A stretch of 34,363 nucleotides of DNA, taken from positions 1-34,363 of the forward strand of contig ONPU01000017.1 in the NCBI GenBank assembly GCA_900319795.1, written 5' to 3'. Below are positions 23,738-30,827 of this stretch, one piece after another (the first letter of the stretch is position 1; each line of letters starts with the position of its first letter). A program made the position numbers and the translations under genes. A model generated the notes under the pieces. The model was given only the letters and a program-made list of their open reading frames with translations. It was not told the origin of the DNA and ran no database searches. This stretch comes from an uncultured Eubacteriales bacterium (GTDB lineage: Bacteria; Bacillota; Clostridia; Lachnospirales; Lachnospiraceae).

Positions 23738-24130
23738 ATGGGACATTTTTTGGACAGGGCGAAGGAACTTCGCGCGAACACGGAAATTCACTATAATTGC
23801 GCGCAGGCGGTGCTGATTCCATTTGCCGAAATATGCGGCATTTCGGAGGAGGCTGCGGAGCGGCTCGGGGCCAATTTCGGCGGCGGCATGAAAATGGGTT
23901 CCGTATGCGGCGTCGTGACGAGCGGCCTCATGGTGCTCGGCCTTGCCGGTGTGGACGATGTGAAGACGGCGAATGCATTTTGCAGAAAGATCCGGAAAAA
24001 TCACGAAGGAACGCTGATGTGCGCGGACCTTCTGCGGATGAACGCGGAGCGGGGCGGGGAGAAGAAGCCGCACTGCGACGCGATGGTGTTCGAGGCTGTG
24101 GGGCTTTTGGAGGATATTCTCGGGCAGTGA
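23738..24130 (+). CDS. C_GCAxxG_C_C family redox protein
   Basis: The 130-residue protein has the cysteine pattern of the C_GCAxxG_C_C family: YNCAQAVL (about 19-26), an FGGGMKMGSVCGVVTSGLMVLG block and later single cysteines (FCRKIR, MCADLL, PHCDAM). Members are thought to be redox or metal-binding proteins, often near oxidoreductases. Their function is unknown. It starts 12 bases after the transglutaminase-like gene with an AAGG site, as the last gene of the operon. Confidence 0.85.
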   Translation: MGHFLDRAKELRANTEIHYNCAQAVLIPFAEICGISEEAAERLGANFGGGMKMGSVCGVVTSGLMVLGLAGVDDVKTANAFCRKIRKNHEGTLMCADLLRMNAERGGEKKPHCDAMVFEAVGLLEDILGQ

Positions 24131-24247
24131 TTTTTTTGGGCGGGCCGGAGGATGAGGAAAAGAGGATGAGCTGCATTTTCCCACCAGGGCAGGGGTAACA
24201 GTTCACAAAAAAAGCACAATTTTATTATCTGCTTGTGACAAAAGGCT

Positions 24248-24275
24248 TTTACATTACGATTTTATGTGCTATACT
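24248..24275 (+). promoter_or_regulatory. Promoter of a candidate small RNA
   Basis: TTTACA (24248-24253), a 16-base spacer and TATACT (24270-24275), with no gene start within 300 bases downstream. Confidence 0.6.
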
Positions 24276-24281
24276 GTTAGA

Positions 24282-24400
24282 GGTGCGTCGGTAGGTGCGA
24301 AATTTTACTGATGCAGGGCCGGGGGCGCGTGTCAATTGAATATCTGATAGAAACTGAGCTGCGGGAGTCGCTTGAGGGGTGACGCCGCGGCTCTTATTTT
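24282..24400 (+). ncRNA. Candidate small RNA or leader, unidentified
   Basis: The region 24131-24590 has no convincing open frame. It holds a promoter (24248-24275) and, about 75 bases after the predicted start, a terminator hairpin. A transcript of about 115 nt would result. I compared it mentally with SRP RNA, 6S, T-box, c-di-GMP-I and cobalamin elements and do not recognise it. Confidence 0.4.
24356..24400 (+). terminator. Intrinsic terminator of the candidate small RNA
   Basis: GAGCTGCGG (24356-24364) pairs with CCGCGGCTC (24385-24393), 9 bp with one G-T, followed by TTATTTT. A GTC/GAC pair can extend the stem inside. Confidence 0.65.
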
Positions 24401-24463
24401 GCGCGGGAAATTTCCCTGGCAGGTGACTTCACTGGCGAGTGACATCACCGGCGGCGTGAAGAA

Positions 24464-24494
24464 GTGCACCAAAGGTGCCAGACCCCTGTGGTGC
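24464..24494. repeat. Second repeat family, intergenic copy
   Basis: A 31-bp unit with ends TGCACCA and TGGTGCA around GGTGCCAGACCCCT. The other copy is at 28580-28611 inside a gene. It has the same design as the main family (31 bp, 7-base inverted ends) but unrelated sequence. Confidence 0.75.
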
Positions 24495-24590
24495 AGTTCA
24501 CGAAAAATACAGATCTTTTTATGCAAAAATCGGATATAATGGAAGTGGTAGCGTTAACTCTTGTTAAATAAGGATCGGGAGGATTTACGA

Positions 24591-25586
24591 ATGAGAAAAT
24601 CAATTGCAATTCTTACAGCTGCGGTGATGACGTTTTGCCTTGCTGCGCCGGCATTTGCTGCCGAGGACACGATCACAACAAAGAGAAACGGAGAGGAAAT
24701 CGTTCTGACAGCCGCGGAAGACACGGACAAGACGAAAGAAGAAGTCGAGGCGATGGCGAAGGAAGCCGCGGATAAGATGGACACCTATACGTTCAGTATG
24801 GTGATGAATATGGATGTCAACATGTCCGCGAAAACCGAGATGGGCGACATGTCAATCGATATGGTTATGAACATCGACGCTCTTGATAACAAGAACGTGG
24901 ACAAGGAATACAAAATCCAGAAGACGACAGGGGAGATGTTCGGAACGGAGATGAACTCGGAGGAAGAGGAGTACATTTTCAAAAATTCGAGCGGGAAAAA
25001 TGTATCCGTGAAAAGGACGACGGATAATACTTCGGATGATCCGGACAACGGAAAATGGACGGTTGAAGAAGTTGAAGCGGACGATGACGACGATTCGGAT
25101 GAGCCGATCGCGGACGAAATAGCGGAAGACGTTGCGGAAGATGCAGCGGAAGGTGATTCCGAGGCGGAAGCGGCAGAAGATGTGGCGGACGATCTGGAAG
25201 AGGAAGTGGATTCCGCGAACACCCTCAGCAACGTTGCCTCCGATGAGATGTTTGATTCGTTCGAGCTGCTCGACAAGATGTATACCGACGGAACCAACAA
25301 GTATTATGTTTTTAAGGGAAAAGCGGGCGAAATCCTCAACAGCGGTTTCAGTGATGTCGCCGGTTCCCTCGGAGAAATCGAATCCGATAAGGACTGCTAC
25401 ATGCTGCTTCGTGAAGACGGCAGGATTGACAGCCTCGATATGGATTTAGGCGGTCTTGCTCCGCAGATCGATGAAGTGAACAATGTAACCACAACGATTT
25501 CGAAGCTGAATATTTCCCTGACGGTTGATGAGCCGACTGATTTTGAGGTTCCGGCTGAGGTTCTGGAAATAGCTGATACGATCTGA
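24591..25586 (+). CDS. Secreted protein with acidic low-complexity insert
   Basis: The 331-residue protein starts at ATG 24591, 6 bases after GGGAGG, with a signal peptide (about 1-24, AAPAFAAE). The mature N-terminal part (EVEAMAKEAADKMDTYTFSM, then MDVNMSAKTEMGDMSIDM) looks like the LolA/LppX-type curved sheet seen in DUF6612-like secreted proteins, but this is weak. Residues about 162-210 are an Asp/Glu/Ala-rich linker. No catalytic motif is seen. A TATAAT at 24535-24540 is a likely -10 box. Repeat locus 11 follows 39 bases after the stop. Confidence 0.72.
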   Translation: MRKSIAILTAAVMTFCLAAPAFAAEDTITTKRNGEEIVLTAAEDTDKTKEEVEAMAKEAADKMDTYTFSMVMNMDVNMSAKTEMGDMSIDMVMNIDALDNKNVDKEYKIQKTTGEMFGTEMNSEEEEYIFKNSSGKNVSVKRTTDNTSDDPDNGKWTVEEVEADDDDDSDEPIADEIAEDVAEDAAEGDSEAEAAEDVADDLEEEVDSANTLSNVASDEMFDSFELLDKMYTDGTNKYYVFKGKAGEILNSGFSDVAGSLGEIESDKDCYMLLREDGRIDSLDMDLGGLAPQIDEVNNVTTTISKLNISLTVDEPTDFEVPAEVLEIADTI

Positions 25587-25625
25587 TACCGGCTGATGGT
25601 GCGGATGTAATAATTTTGTAACAAA

Positions 25626-25723
25626 TAAGACAGTGGGGACAGTCCCTTGTGTCTTATCGCGAAAGACGCCGATAATTCGGCGTCTTTTCGCGTAAGACAA
25701 CGGGGACTGTCCCCACTGTCTTA
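25626..25723. repeat. REP-like repeat locus 11, inverted pair enclosing a terminator
   Basis: The left unit (25626-25656) and right unit (25693-25723) flank a terminator stem almost identical to the one in locus 2. It lies between convergent genes. Its right tta is the stop codon of the minus-strand membrane-protein gene. Confidence 0.94.
25658..25692. terminator. Bidirectional intrinsic terminator nested in repeat locus 11
   Basis: CGCGAAAGACGCCGA pairs with TCGGCGTCTTTTCGCG (one bulged base), with A- and T-runs on opposite sides. It serves both convergent genes. Confidence 0.82.
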
Positions 25724-26482
25724 TTTAATGAAGGAAAGCAGGCTTTTTCTTGCGCTTTCCATGCTTTCGTTCTTGTCTTTGAAGTTGGAGACGCGCCGGA
25801 GCGTTCCGTGGAAGTAGCCGCCCATGGATTCGAAGCGCTTCTTCAGCGAATGTTTGGTCTCGCCGATGTCGGTCTTGAGCTGGCTTGTCCGCCTTACGGT
25901 GCCCTCGACGATGGACGACATGTTGTGGTTGAATTCGTCCTGAGCTTCGATGACGAACTGGTCGAAATGGTGCAGCACCGTGACCGTCAGGGTCAGGTCC
26001 GCTATCAGGAGGGACAGGAGGATCAGGGAGAAGAGTTCGATCATAAGCGGCTGGAACTGGTTCACCTGGCTTTCGACAAATGGCGCGATGACGTACACCA
26101 CCAGAAGTCCGCCGAATCCGAAGCCGAGGCTTGTGAAGAGGCTGATTCTTCCCTGAAGATTAAACGGCAAATTGCTGTAATCCCACCAGACAGCGTGGAA
26201 CAATTTTTCCAGAATCCAGGAAGTAGCGAATTCCAGAATGGCGCTGCCGATGACGGAAATGACAAAAACCTGCCACGTTTTCATCTCGACTCCGTTGCTG
26301 TGAACGAGATACAGTACGGCGGACATCGCGATGGCGCCGATGCCGTAGATCGGGCAGACCGGGCCGAACAGGAAGCCGCGGTTTTTCCATTGGCCGTTTG
26401 TGATGGTGCAGTAGGTGGTTTCGTAAATCCACCCGAGCAGGCCGTAGATAATAAACAGGACTACGATTTTGCTTATAATCAT
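25721..26482 (-). CDS. Putative ABC transporter permease-like membrane protein (CmpB family, PF06541)
   Basis: The 253-residue protein starts MIISKIVVLFIIYGLLGWIYETTY, and has about five membrane segments. NRGFLFGPVCPIYGIGAIAM (about 34-53) and LEFATSWILEKLFHAVWWDYS are hallmarks of the CmpB family. The C-terminal third is a charged cytoplasmic tail. Its function is not established, and the ABC-permease label comes only from family naming. I place the start at 26482, where its ATG overlaps the stop of the HD gene (ATGA). A longer frame upstream lies inside that gene. The TAA stop is the edge of repeat locus 11. Confidence 0.82.
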   Translation of the reverse strand: MIISKIVVLFIIYGLLGWIYETTYCTITNGQWKNRGFLFGPVCPIYGIGAIAMSAVLYLVHSNGVEMKTWQVFVISVIGSAILEFATSWILEKLFHAVWWDYSNLPFNLQGRISLFTSLGFGFGGLLVVYVIAPFVESQVNQFQPLMIELFSLILLSLLIADLTLTVTVLHHFDQFVIEAQDEFNHNMSSIVEGTVRRTSQLKTDIGETKHSLKKRFESMGGYFHGTLRRVSNFKDKNESMESARKSLLSFIK

Positions 26483-26955
26483 TTCTTTCGTTTCCTCCGG
26501 AACAGGGTTTCGTGCAGGGAGCAGCATTTGTCCGCGACACAGACGATCCAGGCCTCCTTTGAGTCGGGGAGCTTTGTCAGGTTCAGCGGCCACATGTGGC
26601 TTCGGATGACCTTTGATGTTTCCTCATCAACATGAAAATATTTTTTCGCGTTCTCCTCCGCCTTCTCCGCGTGGGCGAAACCGTGAAGCTCCTTTGAGCC
26701 GTTGCCTTTGTGCCAGTCGTAGAGGTAAAAATCGTGCAGCATCGCGCCTTTCAAAAGAGTGTTGAGATCTGATTTGAGTGAAAGGGCTTTGTCAATGTTG
26801 TAGCTCATTTTCGCGACATTTTCGCAGTGCTCGTAGGTGGAGACGTCGCCGTGCTGGACGAAGTTTTTCATTTCCTGAACGCGCTCATCCGACCGGATGT
26901 CGGCAAGGATGTCATTTACTTCTTTATAGTCTTTTTTTTCAGTCTTTTTTTTCAT
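26479..26955 (-). CDS. HD-domain phosphohydrolase
   Basis: The 158-residue protein carries the HD metal motif: His in STYEHCENVAKMSYNID (about 40-55), the pair HD in GAMLHDFYLYDWH (about 71-83) and further His residues in HGFAHAEKAEENA. HD proteins hydrolyse phosphates of nucleotides or related molecules, and this small type is common in Bacillota without known substrate. The long start (ATG 26955) has no good ribosome site. ATG 26871 (MKNFVQHGD) after CAGGAA is an alternative. It overlaps the CmpB-like gene by 4 bases, so the two are co-translated. Confidence 0.83.
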   Translation of the reverse strand: MKKKTEKKDYKEVNDILADIRSDERVQEMKNFVQHGDVSTYEHCENVAKMSYNIDKALSLKSDLNTLLKGAMLHDFYLYDWHKGNGSKELHGFAHAEKAEENAKKYFHVDEETSKVIRSHMWPLNLTKLPDSKEAWIVCVADKCCSLHETLFRRKRKK

Positions 26956-27012
26956 GTTATTTTAAAAATGTAACGAAGTCAGCTGCCTTGTGTCTTGCAA
27001 CAGTAATTGTTT

Positions 27013-27021
27013 ATTATAGCA
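27013..27021 (-). promoter_or_regulatory. Extended -10 promoter of the HD/CmpB operon
   Basis: The minus strand has TGCTATAAT, an extended -10, about 55-60 bases before ATG 26955. No clear -35. Confidence 0.55.
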
Positions 27022-27095
27022 CATTCTTTTTGTGACGCCATTAATATTTGAAGGCAAAAATTTGTCAAAATAAGACGCGAAATGAACCACTTCTG

Positions 27096-27125
27096 TTGCT
27101 GTACTTTAGCACATGATGGTATGAT
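27096..27125 (+). promoter_or_regulatory. Promoter of the secreted protein at 27183
   Basis: TTGCTG (27096-27101), an 18-base spacer and TATGAT (27120-27125), about 57 bases before the start codon. Confidence 0.5.
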
Positions 27126-27182
27126 AAAAGCAACAGTTTTTATACAACCTGTAGTGCATTTCAACAGGAGAAGGAGGCGGAA

Positions 27183-28097
27183 ATGAAAGAGCGCTGTAAG
27201 AAGGTTTTGACGTGCTTGGCTGCGGTGTTGATGACACTTCTGATTTCGGCAGTGGGAGTACAGGCCGCGACCGTGAAGACGGTTCAGTGGTCGGATGAGC
27301 CTGCAGTGAAGGTGGGAGGAGCGTGGTATCGTTCCGTATATAATTACAATGAAGAGACGGGTGAGAGCGGCATTACGATTGACAGATCGACGGTTTCCGC
27401 GACAACCGGGTTTAAAACGATCATTTCCGAAAAGGATTTAGGCGGCGGATTTGCCGTTGACGGAAAAAAGGTCTATTTTCTTCAGAAAAATGTTCTGAAG
27501 GCGTACACGATTAAAACCGGAAAGATTACAACCATAAAGACACTGAAGGCCGGAAATGATGTCTATTACAATTTCAACGGCTATTATAACAAAAAGATCT
27601 GGCTGCTCGGAAGAGTAGAAAAATACGGTGTACAGACCCTTTTGAGCCTCAATCCGAAAAACGGAAAAGTGAAAACAGAAAAGAAGAAATTCCTCTGCTT
27701 CAATCCTGCGGCGCCGACACGCTATCTGGTCATCAGCGAAGGAAGGACGAAGCTGAGCACAAAAACCGGAGCGACTTATAAGCTGAAGGTTTATGACAAG
27801 AAGACCGGAAAGACGAAAACCATTTGCAAAAAAGCGCGTCCGTGGTGGTGGGCTTCAGGCGGCGGCTATGACACCATGAGCAAATTAACCATCTATGGCG
27901 AATACAATAAGAAAAAGAAAATCTGGGAAATCAAGGAATACAAATTCAGCAAGAAAAAGACTTATGTCCTGAAGAAACTGAAGAAGGGTGAAAAACTTTC
28001 TTATCTTATGTACACGGGGAACGGTGCCCTTTACGGACTGAGTACCGATTCGCAGACCGGTGTCTGGGATGACAGCCGGATTGTGAAGGCGAAGTAA
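27183..28097 (+). CDS. Secreted beta-rich protein, possible beta-propeller
   Basis: The 304-residue protein has a signal peptide (about 1-29, GVQAAT) and a mature part of repeated short strands: KKVYFLQKNVLKAYTIKTGK, KKIWLLGRVEKYGVQTLLSL, TYKLKVYDKKTGKTKTICKK, KKIWEIKEYKFSKKKTYVLK. The alternation is like the blades of a beta-propeller of the DUF5050/kelch-like secreted type common in Clostridia. It is strongly lysine-rich. No active site is recognised. AAGGAGG lies 6 bases before the ATG, and a strong terminator follows. Confidence 0.72.
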   Translation: MKERCKKVLTCLAAVLMTLLISAVGVQAATVKTVQWSDEPAVKVGGAWYRSVYNYNEETGESGITIDRSTVSATTGFKTIISEKDLGGGFAVDGKKVYFLQKNVLKAYTIKTGKITTIKTLKAGNDVYYNFNGYYNKKIWLLGRVEKYGVQTLLSLNPKNGKVKTEKKKFLCFNPAAPTRYLVISEGRTKLSTKTGATYKLKVYDKKTGKTKTICKKARPWWWASGGGYDTMSKLTIYGEYNKKKKIWEIKEYKFSKKKTYVLKKLKKGEKLSYLMYTGNGALYGLSTDSQTGVWDDSRIVKAK

Positions 28098-28112
28098 AGA
28101 GGATTTGTCAAA

Positions 28113-28149
28113 AACGCAGAGGCTTGGAGACGGGCCTCTGCGTTATGTT
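28113..28149 (+). terminator. Intrinsic terminator
   Basis: AACGCAGAGGC (28113-28123) and GCCTCTGCGTT (28134-28144) form a perfect 11-bp stem followed by ATGTTTTTG. It ends the transcript of the secreted protein gene. It is one of the few plain terminators in the window not tied to a repeat. Confidence 0.88.
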
Positions 28150-28212
28150 TTTGTCAAATATGGATGTTACGAAATCCTCCTTTGGGATTTTGTGCCGGGA
28201 CGGCCGTTATTT

Positions 28213-28242
28213 TTGCAATGATTCGCGGTGCTATGGTAAAAT
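28213..28242 (+). promoter_or_regulatory. Promoter of the SUV3-like helicase gene
   Basis: TTGCAA (28213-28218), an 18-base spacer and TAAAAT (28237-28242), 43 bases before ATG 28285. Confidence 0.6.
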
Positions 28243-28284
28243 AATATCATATTTCAGGCAGAGACAGCACATTTTCAAAAGGCA

Positions 28285-30747
28285 ATGAACGATAAACAGA
28301 CAAATCTTATAAAGGAATTTCACAGAATCCGGGCGCAGGCGGATGCGATCAGCGTGCCGGCTGTGGATGAGGCGAAAATTCGGGCGGACCTGATCGCGCG
28401 GATGAAAAAGGATGCCGAAAAAGCGTCCGAAAACGAGGCGATCAAGGGCTGCTTTAAGAACGGGCAGCGGCCGAAGAAGATTGTGATCGACCGCTATAAG
28501 CAGACGGACGAGTACAGGGCCCGCTATGAGGAGCTGCTCCACAATGACAGCAATTACGCGATGATTCTGGAGTGGGAAAGTGCACCACAGGTGCCAGACC
28601 CCTCTGGTGCATTCGGGGAGATGTTGGCGAAGAAGGTGCGGGCGGCGCAGCTGCAGGCGCGGAGGAATGCGAGGAAGGGCGCGGCGGCGAATATGCGGCG
28701 CGTGGCGCAGCAGTATCTGGGGAGCGTGTCGGTGTCGAAGTATTTTCGGCAGAACCGGGCGAAGGTGTTTCGGAAGGCGCAGGAGGCGATCGAGGATTTT
28801 ATACGGGAGGATCTGACGAGCCTCGTGATTCCGGTGGCGAAGGACGACCGGATGATCTTCGGGTATGAGCCGCTGAGCGCGGAAAACTGGGATTTTGCGT
28901 TTGACGCGGGATTTACATTTATATTGGAGGAAATATCGACGCAGCTTGGGCGCGCGGGGATCGGGATTCCGTACGCGCTGGTGGTGTCGGTGGCGACGGA
29001 TGATCCGTTTATTGCGGAATTGATGGCGTCGGAGGACACCGGCGATTTTACGGCGGACCGGCTGCACCGGCTCGCCGAGGGGGTCACGCATGACCAGAAT
29101 GAGCTGCAGTTCCTCGGCAAGAGATTTACGCGGCGCAGGGTGCAGGAGCTGCTGGCGGAGAATCCTCATTTTGCGGATCTGATTGCGTGGGTGCGCGAGA
29201 CACAGGCGCGGCGGGAGCATATCAGGAGCGGCATTTTGGAGGAAATTCCGGCGCATTATCCGGATCTGTTTCCGCTTGCTCGGGAAATGAAACGCCGCTT
29301 CATTATCCATATAGGACCGACCAATTCGGGCAAGACTTACGACGCGATCGAGGCGCTGAAAAATGCGGAGAGCGGGGTCTATCTCGCGCCGCTGAGGCTG
29401 CTTGCCTACGAACAATACGAAAATCTGAACCGGGCCGGCGCGGTCTGCACGCTGGTTACGGGCGAAGAGCGGCGTGTGGTGCCCGGGGCATGGATCCGGA
29501 GTTCGACCATTGAGATGCTGGATTTCAAGCAATGGTACGACGTCGCGGTCATTGACGAAGCCCAGATGATGACGGACCTGAGCCGCGGCGGGGCCTGGAC
29601 TGCGGCACTGATGGGCGTGCGCGCGGAGGAGATTCACGTGTGTGCCGCGCCGTCCGCGAAAAATCTGCTGATCCGGCTGATCGGCGAGTGCGGGGATACA
29701 TTTTCCGTGCAGTATCATGAGAGGAAGACGCCGCTCATTTTCGAGAAGAAGGAATTTCATTTTCCGAAAAGTGTGCGGCCGGGCGACGCGCTGATTGTAT
29801 TTTCCAGAAAAGACGTGCACGCTGTTGCGGCCGAACTGCAGCGCGAGGGCCGAAAATGTTCGATTATCTACGGCGCTTTGCCGTACGACGTGCGGTACGA
29901 GGAGGCCGGGAAATTCCGTGAGGGGGAAAATGACATCGTCGTCGCGACGGACGCGATCGGCATGGGCCTTAATATGCCGGTGCGAAGGATTGTATTTTTA
30001 CAGGAAGAAAAATTTGACGGCCGCGAGAAGAGGCCGCTGCTTGCCGGCGAGATCCAGCAGATTGCGGGGCGCGCGGGGCGGTTCGGCATTTACGATGAGG
30101 GCTATGTCAACGCGCTCTACGACCGGGACGAGATCGAGGACGCGCTGTACCGGACGCTGCCGGACGATGAGGAGGCGGTGATTGCATTTCCGGAGGAACT
30201 GCTGCGGATCGACGCGCCGTTGAGCGAAATTATGAAGCAGTGGGCGTCGATGGAGGTGATCGAGGGCTTCCGGCGGGACCTGTCGGAGACCGAGATTATG
30301 CTGGCGCAGCAGCTGGAGGAAATTTCCGACGATAAATATCTGATTTATCGGTTTGTGACGATGGCATTTGACGAGGGAAATGCGGAGCTGCTCGCGATCT
30401 GGCGCGAAATGTTCGAGTACGAAAGCGGGATGCTGACATTTCCGTACGAGCAGTACCTGCCCGTGAAGATTCCGTCTTCGGGGAGCGCCGACGACCTGCC
30501 GAAGCTCGAGGCGGCGTTCCACGTGTGCGACCTGCTTTACGCGTACATGGACCGGTTCGACCACCCGGACGGCATCCAGGATGTGCTGAACTGCAAGCAG
30601 AATCTGTCCGAGGCAATCATGAAGATCCTCGACAAGCAGGAGCTCGGGAGCCGGAAATGCCGCGAGTGCGGGCGGCCGCTTCCGTGGATTTATCCGTACG
30701 GGATTTGTGACCATTGCTTCAGGAGGAAGCAGAGGAGACGGAGATAA
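28285..30747 (+). CDS. SUV3-like DExH ATP-dependent RNA helicase with zinc ribbon tail
   Basis: The 820-residue protein has an N-terminal region (to about 330) without known domain. A helicase core follows: motif I GPTNSGKT (344-351), motif II DEAQM (424-), LIVFSRKDVHAVAAELQ, an IVVATDAIGMGLNMPV motif V and QIAGRAGRFG motif VI. GPTNSGKT and DEAQM are the signature of SUV3, the mitochondrial RNA-degradosome helicase. Bacterial members exist in some Clostridia. The C-terminus ends in a four-cysteine zinc site (Cys792, 795, 808, 811). It should unwind RNA (or RNA/DNA) for decay. The start has only a weak AAAGG. Residues about 99-109 are encoded by a copy of the second repeat family. The TAA stop is the first three bases of repeat locus 12. 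Confidence 0.88.
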   Translation: MNDKQTNLIKEFHRIRAQADAISVPAVDEAKIRADLIARMKKDAEKASENEAIKGCFKNGQRPKKIVIDRYKQTDEYRARYEELLHNDSNYAMILEWESAPQVPDPSGAFGEMLAKKVRAAQLQARRNARKGAAANMRRVAQQYLGSVSVSKYFRQNRAKVFRKAQEAIEDFIREDLTSLVIPVAKDDRMIFGYEPLSAENWDFAFDAGFTFILEEISTQLGRAGIGIPYALVVSVATDDPFIAELMASEDTGDFTADRLHRLAEGVTHDQNELQFLGKRFTRRRVQELLAENPHFADLIAWVRETQARREHIRSGILEEIPAHYPDLFPLAREMKRRFIIHIGPTNSGKTYDAIEALKNAESGVYLAPLRLLAYEQYENLNRAGAVCTLVTGEERRVVPGAWIRSSTIEMLDFKQWYDVAVIDEAQMMTDLSRGGAWTAALMGVRAEEIHVCAAPSAKNLLIRLIGECGDTFSVQYHERKTPLIFEKKEFHFPKSVRPGDALIVFSRKDVHAVAAELQREGRKCSIIYGALPYDVRYEEAGKFREGENDIVVATDAIGMGLNMPVRRIVFLQEEKFDGREKRPLLAGEIQQIAGRAGRFGIYDEGYVNALYDRDEIEDALYRTLPDDEEAVIAFPEELLRIDAPLSEIMKQWASMEVIEGFRRDLSETEIMLAQQLEEISDDKYLIYRFVTMAFDEGNAELLAIWREMFEYESGMLTFPYEQYLPVKIPSSGSADDLPKLEAAFHVCDLLYAYMDRFDHPDGIQDVLNCKQNLSEAIMKILDKQELGSRKCRECGRPLPWIYPYGICDHCFRRKQRRRR
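28580..28611. repeat. Second repeat family, copy inside the helicase coding sequence
   Basis: The ends TGCACCA/TGGTGCA and the centre GGTGCCAGACCCCT match the copy at 24464-24494 with only two differences visible. It is read through in frame as SAPQVPDPSGA. Confidence 0.78.
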
Positions 30748-30806
30748 GACAGTGGGGACAGTCCCCGGTGTCTTATAAGACAGTGGGGACAGTCCCTGCT
30801 GTCTTA
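30745..30806. repeat. REP-like repeat locus 12, two units in direct tandem
   Basis: Unlike the other loci, the two 31-bp units are head-to-tail (both starting TAAGACAGTGGGG). The first TAA is the stop of the SUV3-like gene. The block abuts the AAGGAG site of the MATE gene, so the MATE gene has no separate promoter region. Confidence 0.95.
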
Positions 30807-30827
30807 TAAGAAGGAGACTACAAACGA

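Noticed and set aside
22976-24184. 402-codon minus-strand frame opposite the transglutaminase-like and C_GCAxxG genes
   Set aside because: The plus-strand proteins are recognisable families. The antisense frame spans two genes and has no motif.
24282-24400. c-di-GMP, cobalamin, T-box or SRP RNA identity for the small RNA candidate
   Set aside because: None of the conserved motifs I know for these classes is present.
28231-29820. Long minus-strand open frame (529 codons) opposite the SUV3-like gene
   Set aside because: It is rich in Arg/His/Pro, has no ribosome site or domain, and mirrors the codon bias of the real plus-strand gene.
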